Assembly: GCA_900552705.1 (NCBI GenBank)
Contig: USAX01000014.1
Coordinates: 1-24,529 of the forward strand
DNA: 24,529 nt
Source: an uncultured Collinsella sp.
GTDB lineage: Bacteria > Actinomycetota > Coriobacteriia > Coriobacteriales > Coriobacteriaceae
Reading direction: 5' to 3'
The notes under the pieces are model-generated. The model saw nothing but the letters and a program-made list of their open reading frames with translations, did no database searches and was not told the DNA's origin. A program made the position numbers and the translations under genes. Positions 6,682 to 14,057 of this stretch are shown here, one piece after another (within the stretch, counting starts at the first letter, position 1; every line of letters begins with the position of its first letter).

Positions 6682-7644
6682 ATGAAACTGTCAAAAATTG
6701 CGGCCTTGTTGATGCTGCCCGTGCTGGCGCTGACTCTCGCAGCGTGCTCTGCCCCCAAGGGCGACGCAAAGGATGCCACGAGCGGCGATACGCAAATCGC
6801 CGAGCTTGTGGCACAAAAGCCGTCGAGCGCCGAGGAGGCGGCCGAGCTGTACCAGCAGCTGCTGCAAAAGGAAAACGAGATCTTTGCGAGCGATAACGCC
6901 CTATGGGAAAAGGTGTTTCTTGCGGCCAACAAAGACACTCCCATGATTGAGGACGGCAAGAACTACGGCGACTTTTTGCTTGATACCATCGAGGGCGCCA
7001 AGGATCAGTTTACGGCTGACGAGCTCAAGACGCTTAAGGCCGGCGCACAGCAGGTCAAGGAGATCGAGGATAAGCTCATGACGCTGGAGAAGGAGTTTCC
7101 CGGATGCGGCAGCACGCCCGGCGAGGGGGAGAGCGTCGATGCCTCGACCGCAGGCATGACCAACGGCGAGAGCGGGGAGACGAAGTTCCCCAGCTTTAAG
7201 GGCAAGGACTTGGACGGCAACGATGTAAACAGCGAAGAGCTGTTCTCCAAGAACAAGGTCACCGTCATGAACTTCTGGTTTACCACCTGCAAGCCGTGCG
7301 TGGGAGAGCTGGGCGATCTGGAGAAGCTCAACAAGGAGCTTGCCGAGAAGGGCGGCCAGGTCGTGGGCGTTAATTCCTTTACGCTCGATGGCAACAAAGA
7401 CGAGGTGGCAGACGCCAAGGACGTACTTTCCAAGAAGGGCGTGACGTACAAGAACATCTGGTTCAAGTCGGATAGCGAGGCCGGCAAGTTCACCTCCAAC
7501 CTGTACTCGTTCCCGACCACGTACGTGATCGACCAGAACGGTAACATTGTGGGAGAGCCGATCATGGGCGGCATCAACTCCGCTGAGCAGCGCGAGGCGC
7601 TCAATAAACTGATCGATCAAGCACTCGCGAAGAGCGAACAGTAG
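6682..7644 (+). CDS. Thioredoxin-fold lipoprotein (TlpA/ResA-like)
   Basis: This 320-aa exported lipoprotein has a signal peptide ending in the lipobox LAAC, with lipidated Cys22. Residues about 35-165 are helical and acidic with no known motif. The thioredoxin domain begins near residue 168 (FPSFKGKDLDGNDV) with the redox pair Cys203/Cys206 in FWFTTCKPCVGEL, and cis-Pro in YSFPTTYVID near residue 280. ResA-type proteins use this fold to reduce disulfides outside the membrane, for example in cytochrome or protein thiol maintenance. ACGGAGG precedes the ATG. It lies 35 nt after the polyferredoxin gene and ends the operon at a perfect terminator. No CcdA is nearby, so the polyferredoxin and micropeptide may supply its electrons (inference). 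Confidence 0.92.
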   Translation: MKLSKIAALLMLPVLALTLAACSAPKGDAKDATSGDTQIAELVAQKPSSAEEAAELYQQLLQKENEIFASDNALWEKVFLAANKDTPMIEDGKNYGDFLLDTIEGAKDQFTADELKTLKAGAQQVKEIEDKLMTLEKEFPGCGSTPGEGESVDASTAGMTNGESGETKFPSFKGKDLDGNDVNSEELFSKNKVTVMNFWFTTCKPCVGELGDLEKLNKELAEKGGQVVGVNSFTLDGNKDEVADAKDVLSKKGVTYKNIWFKSDSEAGKFTSNLYSFPTTYVIDQNGNIVGEPIMGGINSAEQREALNKLIDQALAKSEQ

Positions 7645-7669
7645 ATTCGTGGGACAGGCAACTGAAGGG

Positions 7670-7698
7670 GAGTCGCTGGAAACAGCGACTCTTTTTTT
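7670..7698 (+). terminator. Rho-independent terminator after the thioredoxin-like gene
   Basis: GAGTCGCTG (7670-7678) and CAGCGACTC (7683-7691) form a perfect 9-bp stem with a GAAA loop, followed by seven T. It separates the polyferredoxin operon from the Crp/Fnr gene. Confidence 0.96.
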
Positions 7699-7743
7699 CT
7701 GCTTCGGGGTAGCATCATGGGTATACGTCGAAAGGGGGCGGCT

Positions 7744-8403
7744 ATGGTCGGCAGCATGGTCGAGCGGTTGCCGTTTTGGGGACAACTTACATCCGATGAG
7801 CAGACGCTCGTGGCAGAGCGCTCGTCGCTGCGATCCTTTGATGCCGGGCAGATAATCGGTAGCAGCGGAAATTCTTGCACCGGCATTATCTTTATTATCG
7901 AAGGTGACATTCGCGTGAGCCTGCTTTCCGAGGAAGGCAAGGAGGTCACGCTGTTTAGGGTTGGCTGCGGAGAGTGCTGTGTCACCACGGCCTCGTGCGT
8001 TATCGAGCAGATTTCATTTGACACCATGGTGGTTGCAGCGCGCAGGTCATCGCTTTTGGTGGTGCCTGCGAGCGTGTGCGTCCAGCTCGCCCGCGATAAT
8101 GTCTACGTTAAGGCCTTTATGCTCCAGGTTGAGGTGAAGCGCTACTCCCAGGTGGTATGCGTGCTGCAGCAGATGCTCTTTAAGCGTCTCGATCAGCGCG
8201 TCGCCAGCTACGTGCTCGAGCATTGCCGAGTTGCGGGCACAGCAGAAGTTGCCGTAACGCAAGACGAGCTTGCACGCGACATCAACTCTGCGCGCGAAGC
8301 GGTGACGCGCGCTCTGAGCCGTCTTGCGCAGGACGGGCTCATCGAGGTTAGGCGCGGACGGATTATCGTGCGTGATGTAGATGGGCTGGCACGGTTGGTC
8401 TAG
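7744..8403 (+). CDS. Crp/Fnr-family regulator with cysteine-rich sensor domain
   Basis: This 219-aa regulator has a cyclic-nucleotide-binding-type beta barrel (residues about 10-120; IIFIIEGDIRVSLLSEEGKE), a dimerisation helix (about 123-155) and a C-terminal winged helix. The recognition region is VTQDELARDINSAREAVTRA, then LSRLAQDGLIEV. It has eight cysteines: C45, C75, C78, C79, C85, C112, C139 and C161. The CGECC...C group (75-85) sits where cAMP would bind in Crp, and the N-terminal iron-sulfur cysteines of FNR are absent. A thiol, persulfide or metal signal is therefore more likely than cAMP (inference). ATG 7744 is preceded by AAAGGGGG at 5 nt; an ATG 27 nt upstream is possible. The following rhodanese and CoA-disulfide reductase genes are the expected targets. 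Confidence 0.9.
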   Translation: MVGSMVERLPFWGQLTSDEQTLVAERSSLRSFDAGQIIGSSGNSCTGIIFIIEGDIRVSLLSEEGKEVTLFRVGCGECCVTTASCVIEQISFDTMVVAARRSSLLVVPASVCVQLARDNVYVKAFMLQVEVKRYSQVVCVLQQMLFKRLDQRVASYVLEHCRVAGTAEVAVTQDELARDINSAREAVTRALSRLAQDGLIEVRRGRIIVRDVDGLARLV

Positions 8404-8450
8404 ACCTACCGCGCAGCTGTATCTGCCGTCGGCAACATATTTTCCGTTTG

Positions 8451-8463
8451 GTGACTTGGTCAC
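8451..8463 (+). promoter_or_regulatory. 13-bp palindrome, candidate operator for the Crp/Fnr protein
   Basis: GTGAC-TTG-GTCAC is a perfect inverted repeat 59 nt before the rhodanese ATG. It resembles Crp/Fnr half-sites (GTGA and TCAC), but with 5 rather than 6 bp between them. Its place between the regulator and the sulfur genes supports an operator role. Confidence 0.45.
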
Positions 8464-8522
8464 AGAACGCGACCGCAGCGCCTTGGCATACTTGCCCAAA
8501 GCAACCAGCAAAGGAGTGCGCT

Positions 8523-8843
8523 ATGGGATTGTTTGATTTGTTTGCAGGACCGGACATGAATGTGGGCGTCCAGGAATGGAAGGCTTCTAAGGGGGCGGTG
8601 CTGCTCGACGTGAGGAGTGCTGACGAGTATGGACAGGGCCACATTCCGGGCAGCGTCAACGTTCCGCTCGATCGTATCAACCAGGTGCTTGAGCTGTATC
8701 CAGACAAGGGCACGCAGCTTTTCGTGCATTGCCTGAGTGGTGCGCGAAGCAACCAAGCTGTGAGTTTTCTTAAGCGTTCTGGGTATGGCAGTGTCAAGAA
8801 TATCGGCGGCATAAGCGGCTATACGGGAAAGGTGGTGCGTTAG
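8523..8843 (+). CDS. Single-domain rhodanese-like sulfurtransferase
   Basis: This 106-aa protein is one rhodanese domain: LLDVRSADEYGQGHIPGSVN, a VPLD strand, then the catalytic loop HCLSGARS with Cys70, and GYGSVKNIGGISGY at the end. Such proteins carry sulfane sulfur as a cysteine persulfide. The CLSGAR loop has the standard six-residue length of sulfur-transferring rhodaneses. AAGGAG lies 7 nt before ATG 8523; the longer upstream frame lacks this signal and looks non-coding. The stop is 2 nt before the ATG of the CoA-disulfide reductase, which carries a second rhodanese domain. The two probably act together in persulfide reduction or sulfur trafficking. Confidence 0.92.
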   Translation: MGLFDLFAGPDMNVGVQEWKASKGAVLLDVRSADEYGQGHIPGSVNVPLDRINQVLELYPDKGTQLFVHCLSGARSNQAVSFLKRSGYGSVKNIGGISGYTGKVVR

Positions 8844-8845
8844 CT

Positions 8846-10537
8846 ATGAAGGTGGTTATCGTTGGAGGCGTCGCGGGCGGCGCATCGGCGGCGGCACGTT
8901 TGCGCAGGCTCGACGAGCAGGCCCAAATTGTCATCTTTGAGCGCACGGGTTTTGTATCGTATGCCAACTGTGGGCTTCCGTACTACATTGGCGGCGTGAT
9001 AGAAGAAGAGAGTGCATTGACGCTGCAGTCTCCCAAGGGCTTTTGGGATCGCTTTCGCATTGCGGTCAAGACGAGTCACGAGGTGTTTGCCATCCATCCC
9101 GATTCGCATACGGTCGAGGTTCGCAATATGCTGACGGGCGAGGAATTTGTCGAGACGTATGACAAGCTCATCCTGTCGCCGGGTGCAAAGCCGATTCGCC
9201 CTGCGTTGCCGGGCATCGACTCGGATAAAATCTTTAGCCTACGCACCGTTGAGGACACGCTGCGTATTCACAGCTATGTTCGAGAGCGGCGACCGAGCAG
9301 TGCCGTCGTGATCGGCGGCGGCTTCATTGGCGTCGAGACGGCGGAGAATCTGTGCGAGCTAGGGCTCCAGGTGACCCTTCTGCAGCGTCCCGTCCAGCTT
9401 ATGAACAACCTGGATTACGACATGGCGACCCTTTTGCATACCGAGGTGCGTGAGCACGGTATTGATCTGCGCCTCAAGGCCGATGTGACAGGTTTTGAGG
9501 AAGTTGATGGCCGCGTTGTCACCCATGTTGCGGGCGATGACCCTATCGGAGCCGATATGGTGCTGCTTGCCATTGGCGTGGCACCTGAGAGCCATCTGGC
9601 GCAAGAGGCGGGGCTCGAACTGGGCATCAAGGGGGCTATTGTGGTCAACGACCGCATGGAGACCTCTGCTGCCGACGTGTATGCCGTGGGCGATGCCGCG
9701 CAGGTCACGCATCAGGTGACCGGCGAGGACGCGGTCATTTCGCTCGCCGGCCCCGCCAACAAGCAGGGGCGTGTCGTTGCCGATGTCATAGCCGGCATGG
9801 ACAGCTGCTACCGCGGATCGTTGGGCTCATCGATTATCAAGGTATTCGACTTGACGGCGGCAAGCACGGGACTATCCGAAAAGGCAGCACACGCGGCGGG
9901 AATTGACTGCGACAGCGTGGTCCTGTCGCCCGGTTCGCATGCGGGTTATTATCCGGGTGCAACGCCCATGACCATGAAGGTTATCTTCGAGAAGCAGGGA
10001 TTGCGCCTGCTGGGTGCGCAAATCGTGGGCATCGATGGTGTGGACAAGTGTATCGACGTTCTGGCGACTGCCATCCAGGCAGGCATGCGCGGCGATAGGC
10101 TTAAGGATTTGGACCTAGCATACGCGCCGCCGTACTCATCGGCGAAGGATCCCGTCAATATGGCGGGCTTTATGATCGAGAACCTCAATCGCGGCATACT
10201 GGCGCAGTGGCATTGGGAGGATGAGCCCAACTTGCCACGCGATGGCAGCGTGCAGCTGCTCGATGTTCGTACGGAAGGGGAGTATGAGCGCGGGCATATC
10301 GATGGTTTCGTAAACATTCCCGTCGATGATCTGCGCAATCGCCTGGGCGAGCTCGACCGGGCCAAGCCGGTCTACGTAATTTGCCAGAGCGGCATTCGCA
10401 GCTACATTGCTTGCCGCATTTTGGCGCAGCATGGCTTTGAGTGCTTTAACTTCTCGGGCGGCTATCGCTTCTTTGCAGCCGTGACTGAGGCTCGCCGCGG
10501 CAGCGCTAACGTTATGCCGTGCGGGCTCGAAAAGTAG
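8846..10537 (+). CDS. CoA-disulfide reductase/rhodanese fusion (CoADR-RHD)
   Basis: This 563-aa flavoprotein has three parts. An FAD-binding Rossmann motif opens it (VIVGGVAGGASAAARLRRL) with the single redox Cys42 in SYANCGLPYYIGG, typical of CoA-disulfide reductases. An NAD(P)-binding motif follows near residue 153 (VVIGGGFIGVETAENL), with the second FAD segment ADVYAVGDAAQV and a dimerisation domain. A C-terminal rhodanese domain (about 465-550) contains LLDVRTEGEYERGHIDGFVN and the active loop CQSGIRS with Cys513. Characterised members of this fusion reduce CoA-disulfide, CoA-persulfide or polysulfide with NAD(P)H. It ends the operon with the Crp/Fnr gene and the single rhodanese. A palindromic repeat lies 11 nt after its stop. 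The exact substrate cannot be read from the sequence. Confidence 0.94.
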   Translation: MKVVIVGGVAGGASAAARLRRLDEQAQIVIFERTGFVSYANCGLPYYIGGVIEEESALTLQSPKGFWDRFRIAVKTSHEVFAIHPDSHTVEVRNMLTGEEFVETYDKLILSPGAKPIRPALPGIDSDKIFSLRTVEDTLRIHSYVRERRPSSAVVIGGGFIGVETAENLCELGLQVTLLQRPVQLMNNLDYDMATLLHTEVREHGIDLRLKADVTGFEEVDGRVVTHVAGDDPIGADMVLLAIGVAPESHLAQEAGLELGIKGAIVVNDRMETSAADVYAVGDAAQVTHQVTGEDAVISLAGPANKQGRVVADVIAGMDSCYRGSLGSSIIKVFDLTAASTGLSEKAAHAAGIDCDSVVLSPGSHAGYYPGATPMTMKVIFEKQGLRLLGAQIVGIDGVDKCIDVLATAIQAGMRGDRLKDLDLAYAPPYSSAKDPVNMAGFMIENLNRGILAQWHWEDEPNLPRDGSVQLLDVRTEGEYERGHIDGFVNIPVDDLRNRLGELDRAKPVYVICQSGIRSYIACRILAQHGFECFNFSGGYRFFAAVTEARRGSANVMPCGLEK

Positions 10538-10548
10538 CGCGCATTGGA

Positions 10549-10579
10549 ATGTGACAAAGTGACAGCCTCTTTGTCACAT
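10549..10579. repeat. TGTGACAAAG-type palindromic repeat, copy 1
   Basis: ATGTGACAAAG (10549-10559) and CTTTGTCACAT (10569-10579) form an 11-bp stem around TGACAGCCT. Related copies are at 14012-14044 and 19782-19812, each within 11 nt after a stop codon or overlapping it. A weak terminator or REP-like function is possible. No T-tail follows. Confidence 0.85.
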
Positions 10580-10721
10580 CGGGGATGTTATATGCGGGAT
10601 GGTGCGCCATGCGGCGTGCTGTCCCGTTCGTTTTTTGGCGCGGTTCGTTACATTCCTCACTGGTATCGGCCAAAAATGAGGATAGAGTAGGACAAGCGCG
10701 CCGAACGTGAACGGCGGGGGA

Positions 10722-10739
10722 GCGGGCGAGCGCGCCCGC
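10722..10739 (+). other. GC-rich hairpin in the ABC transporter leader
   Basis: GCGGGCG (10722-10728) and CGCCCGC (10733-10739) pair perfectly around AGCG, ending 3 nt before the ribosome site GAGAGAGG. It could limit translation of the long membrane protein. In a G+C-rich leader it may also be chance. Confidence 0.35.
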
Positions 10740-10758
10740 GCGAGAGAGGTTGCCGTCC

Positions 10759-13700
10759 ATGCTGGATCTCAGAGATATTTGCAAAAGGTACGTTACGCAG
10801 TCGTTTACGCAGGTAGCGCTCGACAGCGTAAGCCTGTCTTTTCGCGATAACGAGTTTGTAGCCATCCTGGGTCCCTCGGGTTCGGGTAAAACTACGATGC
10901 TCAACGTCATTGGTGGACTCGACCATTTCGATTCCGGCGACCTGTTGATCGATGGCATCTCGACCAAGGACTTCAGCGACCGCGATTGGGACGCCTACAG
11001 AAACAATCGCATTGGCTTTGTGTTTCAGAGCTATAACCTCATTCCGCATCAGACCATTTTGGAAAACGTGGAGCTGGCGCTTACGCTCACGGGCGTGGGG
11101 CATGCGGAGCGCCGCCAACGTGCGCGCAAGGCGCTTGAGGCAGTCGGTCTGGGCGAGCACGTTAACAAGCGCCCGAGCCAGCTATCGGGCGGCCAGATGC
11201 AGCGCGTGGCTATTGCCCGCGCCCTGATCAACGATCCCGAGATTGTGCTGGCTGACGAGCCGACCGGCGCCTTAGACTCAACGACATCCGTGCAGGTCAT
11301 GGATTTGCTCAAGGACGTTGCGCGCGACCGTCTGGTCATCATGGTCACGCACAATCCCGAGCTGGCGTACCAGTACGCCACGCGCATCGTCAACCTGGCG
11401 GACGGCAAGATCACCGACGATTCCGATCCCTTTGATGTTGCCAATGCCGCGCGTCGCGAGGCTAAGCCTACGCGCAAAACCTCGATGAGCTTTGTGACGG
11501 CGCTGGGGCTTTCGGCGCGAAACCTTTTGACCAAGAAGGGCCGTACGGCTATGACGGCCTTTGCTGGTTCGATCGGCATCATCGGTATCGCGGCGATTCT
11601 GGCGCTCTCCAACGGCGTAAACGACTACATCAAAAAGGTCGAGGAGGACACGCTCTCGAGCTACCCGCTGACGATTTCCAAGCAGGATTACGACCTGTCG
11701 TCCATGATGGGCGGACAGGGGACCACGGATGACGATACGTCCAAGAACGAGGGCTCGTCCGACGGCAGCACTGACGGCAAGGCTCGGGGAACCGATAAGA
11801 TTCCTGTGGTCACGGCCGTAAAGGATATGTTTGCGAGCGTTAAGTCCAACGACATGACGAGCTTTAAGGCATGGCTCGATGCCGGTGGCGACGGCATCGA
11901 TAAAGAGGTCAATGCCATCCAGTACGGCTATGGCGTGACGCCGGTTGTCTATCGTGCGGGCAAGGGCGATGAGAAGCCTGTCCGGCTGGTGCCCAACGCT
12001 ATGACCGAGGCCATGAGCGGCGGCGCGAGTTCGGCGGCGACGGTGAGCATGGAATCCATGGGAACCTCGGTCTTTAACGAGATGATTGACGACCAGAGCC
12101 TGCTCGACAGCCAGTACGATGTCGTCGCCGGCCATTGGCCTACGTCTGCTAACGAAGCCGTAATGGTGCTTTCGAGCCGCGGCACGGTGGGCGACTACAC
12201 GCTCTACAGCATCGGTGCGCTGGATATCGATGAGCTCAACGATCTGGTAAACAGCGCCATGACGGCCGACGGCAAGGTCGAGACGCCCGAGACCGGCAGC
12301 GACTTTACCTACGACGACGCGCTGTCCACGGCGTTTAAAGTGTTGTCGCCGGCCGATGCCTATCGCAAAAACGAAGAGACCGGCATGTGGACCGACATGT
12401 CTGGCGATGCCGACTTTATGACGGCCAAGGTTGCCGACGGTATTGACGTGCGTATTGTGGGCGTGGTGCGACCGAACGAGATGGCCAACGCGAGCGCGTT
12501 GTCTCCGGGTATTGCCTATACACACGCGCTGACTCGCCAGCTTATGGAGCGCGCCGCCGATTCACAGATAGTGCAGGAGCAACTTGCCCACCCCGAGACG
12601 GATGTCTTTACGGGCAAGTCTTTCGACGAACTGCAAGGCGAGGCCAAGCAGGGCGTGGATCTGGGCAGCATGTTCAGTGTGGACGAGGCGGCGTTGAAGA
12701 GCGCGTTCTCGTTCGATGCATCTGCACTCTCGGGTGCTGCCGGTGGCATGGATCTTTCGGGCATCGATTTGTCGGGCCTGGATATTGACCTTTCGGGCGT
12801 TGGCAAGGACATCGACTTCAGCAGCATCATGGCAAAAGCACCGGCCCCAGATTTCTCGGGCATCTTTGATGGTCTGGAGCTCACGCCCGAGCAAATGCAG
12901 CAGGTGGGAACGCTTGCCAACCAACTGTTTGAGGGCTTTTTGCAGTCTGATCAGTTTAAGGCGCTGTCGCCCGAAGATCTTAAGGACGCGTCAAAGCTCG
13001 CTGCCGCATTCTCGACGTATCTTGAGAATGATGCAGCAGCCCAGCAAATCCTGGCCCAGCTCAAGGCGCTCGGAGGCGATGCCCTGGCCGAGCGCCTGCA
13101 ACAGGCGATGACCGACTATGTGCAAAAGCAGCTGGCTCCGTATCTGCAGCAGGCTATGGATCAGGTGACCAAGACAATCAGCGATCAGATTGCGGCGACG
13201 GTGTCAGCTCAGCTCAAGGCGGGCGCGGCAGGGCTCATGGGCCAGATGGCGACGCAGGTGTCATCCAGTTTTGCCAACCTGGCGAGCGCTATGCGTGTGG
13301 ATGCGAGCGCCTTTGCTCGTGCCATTCACTTCAACATGGACGCCGAGGACCTGAGTTCGCTCATGATGAGCTATGCCAAGGCTTCGAAGCTCACCTACGA
13401 TAACAATCTGACCACGTTGGGCTATGCGGACGAGGCGGACCCCATCTCGGTCAAGATTTTCCCGCGCGACTTTGAGGCTAAGGAGCGCGTGCTCGATCAC
13501 ATCGATGCTTATAACAGGCAGGTCAAAGCCGCCGGCCACGACGAACAGGCCATCTCGTACACCGACTACATGGGCATCATCATGGGCTCGGTGACCGATA
13601 TCGTGAACACCATCAGCTTGGTGCTCATCGCATTTGTGAGCATCAGCTTGGTCGTCAGCTCCATCATGATCGGCATCATCACCTACATCAGCGTACTGGA

Positions 13701-14013
13701 GCGTAAAAAGGAGATTGGCATCCTGCGTGCGATTGGCGCGTCGAAGCGCAATGTGGCCAACGTGTTCAATGCCGAGACCTTCATCGAAGGCCTCATTGCC
13801 GGCGTCTTTGCCGTTGCCGTCGTGGTTGTCGTGAGCTTTCCGGTCAATGCCTGGGCGCTTGCTGCCAAACAGGTCCCCAACTTGATGAGCCTGCCCGTGC
13901 AGGATGCGCTGGTGCTCATCGCGATTTCGGTGCTGTTGACGGTTGTCGCCGGCCTGCTGCCGGCCCGTAGCGCATCCAAGAAAGACCCCGTGGAAGCCCT
14001 ACGCTCCGAATAA
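10759..14013 (+). CDS. MacB-like ABC transporter, ATPase and permease in one chain with a very large extracytoplasmic region
   Basis: This 1084-aa protein begins with a complete ABC ATPase: Walker A GPSGSGKTT (residues 38-46), Q-loop VFQSYNLIP, signature LSGGQMQ (142-148), Walker B IVLADEPTGALD and the H-loop MVTHNPE. A MacB/FtsX-type permease follows, with one helix near 264-288, about 650 residues outside the membrane, and three helices near 945-981, 1008-1033 and 1051-1071. The permease ends PARSASKKDPVEALRSE, typical of this family. The outer region has an LSG repeat (about 654-690) and a long helical, glutamine/alanine-rich section (about 708-875). MacB-like pumps move peptides, lipoproteins or drugs from the outer face. 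The ATG at 10759 follows GAGAGAGG by 9 nt; a TTG 9 nt upstream would abut it. The substrate is unknown. Confidence 0.92.
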   Translation: MLDLRDICKRYVTQSFTQVALDSVSLSFRDNEFVAILGPSGSGKTTMLNVIGGLDHFDSGDLLIDGISTKDFSDRDWDAYRNNRIGFVFQSYNLIPHQTILENVELALTLTGVGHAERRQRARKALEAVGLGEHVNKRPSQLSGGQMQRVAIARALINDPEIVLADEPTGALDSTTSVQVMDLLKDVARDRLVIMVTHNPELAYQYATRIVNLADGKITDDSDPFDVANAARREAKPTRKTSMSFVTALGLSARNLLTKKGRTAMTAFAGSIGIIGIAAILALSNGVNDYIKKVEEDTLSSYPLTISKQDYDLSSMMGGQGTTDDDTSKNEGSSDGSTDGKARGTDKIPVVTAVKDMFASVKSNDMTSFKAWLDAGGDGIDKEVNAIQYGYGVTPVVYRAGKGDEKPVRLVPNAMTEAMSGGASSAATVSMESMGTSVFNEMIDDQSLLDSQYDVVAGHWPTSANEAVMVLSSRGTVGDYTLYSIGALDIDELNDLVNSAMTADGKVETPETGSDFTYDDALSTAFKVLSPADAYRKNEETGMWTDMSGDADFMTAKVADGIDVRIVGVVRPNEMANASALSPGIAYTHALTRQLMERAADSQIVQEQLAHPETDVFTGKSFDELQGEAKQGVDLGSMFSVDEAALKSAFSFDASALSGAAGGMDLSGIDLSGLDIDLSGVGKDIDFSSIMAKAPAPDFSGIFDGLELTPEQMQQVGTLANQLFEGFLQSDQFKALSPEDLKDASKLAAAFSTYLENDAAAQQILAQLKALGGDALAERLQQAMTDYVQKQLAPYLQQAMDQVTKTISDQIAATVSAQLKAGAAGLMGQMATQVSSSFANLASAMRVDASAFARAIHFNMDAEDLSSLMMSYAKASKLTYDNNLTTLGYADEADPISVKIFPRDFEAKERVLDHIDAYNRQVKAAGHDEQAISYTDYMGIIMGSVTDIVNTISLVLIAFVSISLVVSSIMIGIITYISVLERKKEIGILRAIGASKRNVANVFNAETFIEGLIAGVFAVAVVVVVSFPVNAWALAAKQVPNLMSLPVQDALVLIAISVLLTVVAGLLPARSASKKDPVEALRSE

Positions 14014-14044
14014 TGTGACAAAGGGACAGTCCCTTTGTCACATT
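14012..14044. repeat. TGTGACAAAG-type palindromic repeat, copy 2 (perfect)
   Basis: AATGTGACAAAGGGA (14012-14026) and its exact reverse complement (14030-14044) form a 15-bp stem with a CAG loop. The last two bases of the transporter stop codon TAA lie in it, and the opposing gene ends 13 nt beyond. It sits between convergent genes, so it may act as a two-way terminator. Confidence 0.93.
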
Positions 14045-14057
14045 CATCTCCCTGCAC

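Noticed and set aside
11278..12525. 415-aa minus-strand reading frame inside the ABC transporter
   Set aside because: It is fully antisense to a gene with complete ABC motifs, has no ribosome site and its composition (H, R, G rich) is typical of a G+C-rich shadow frame.
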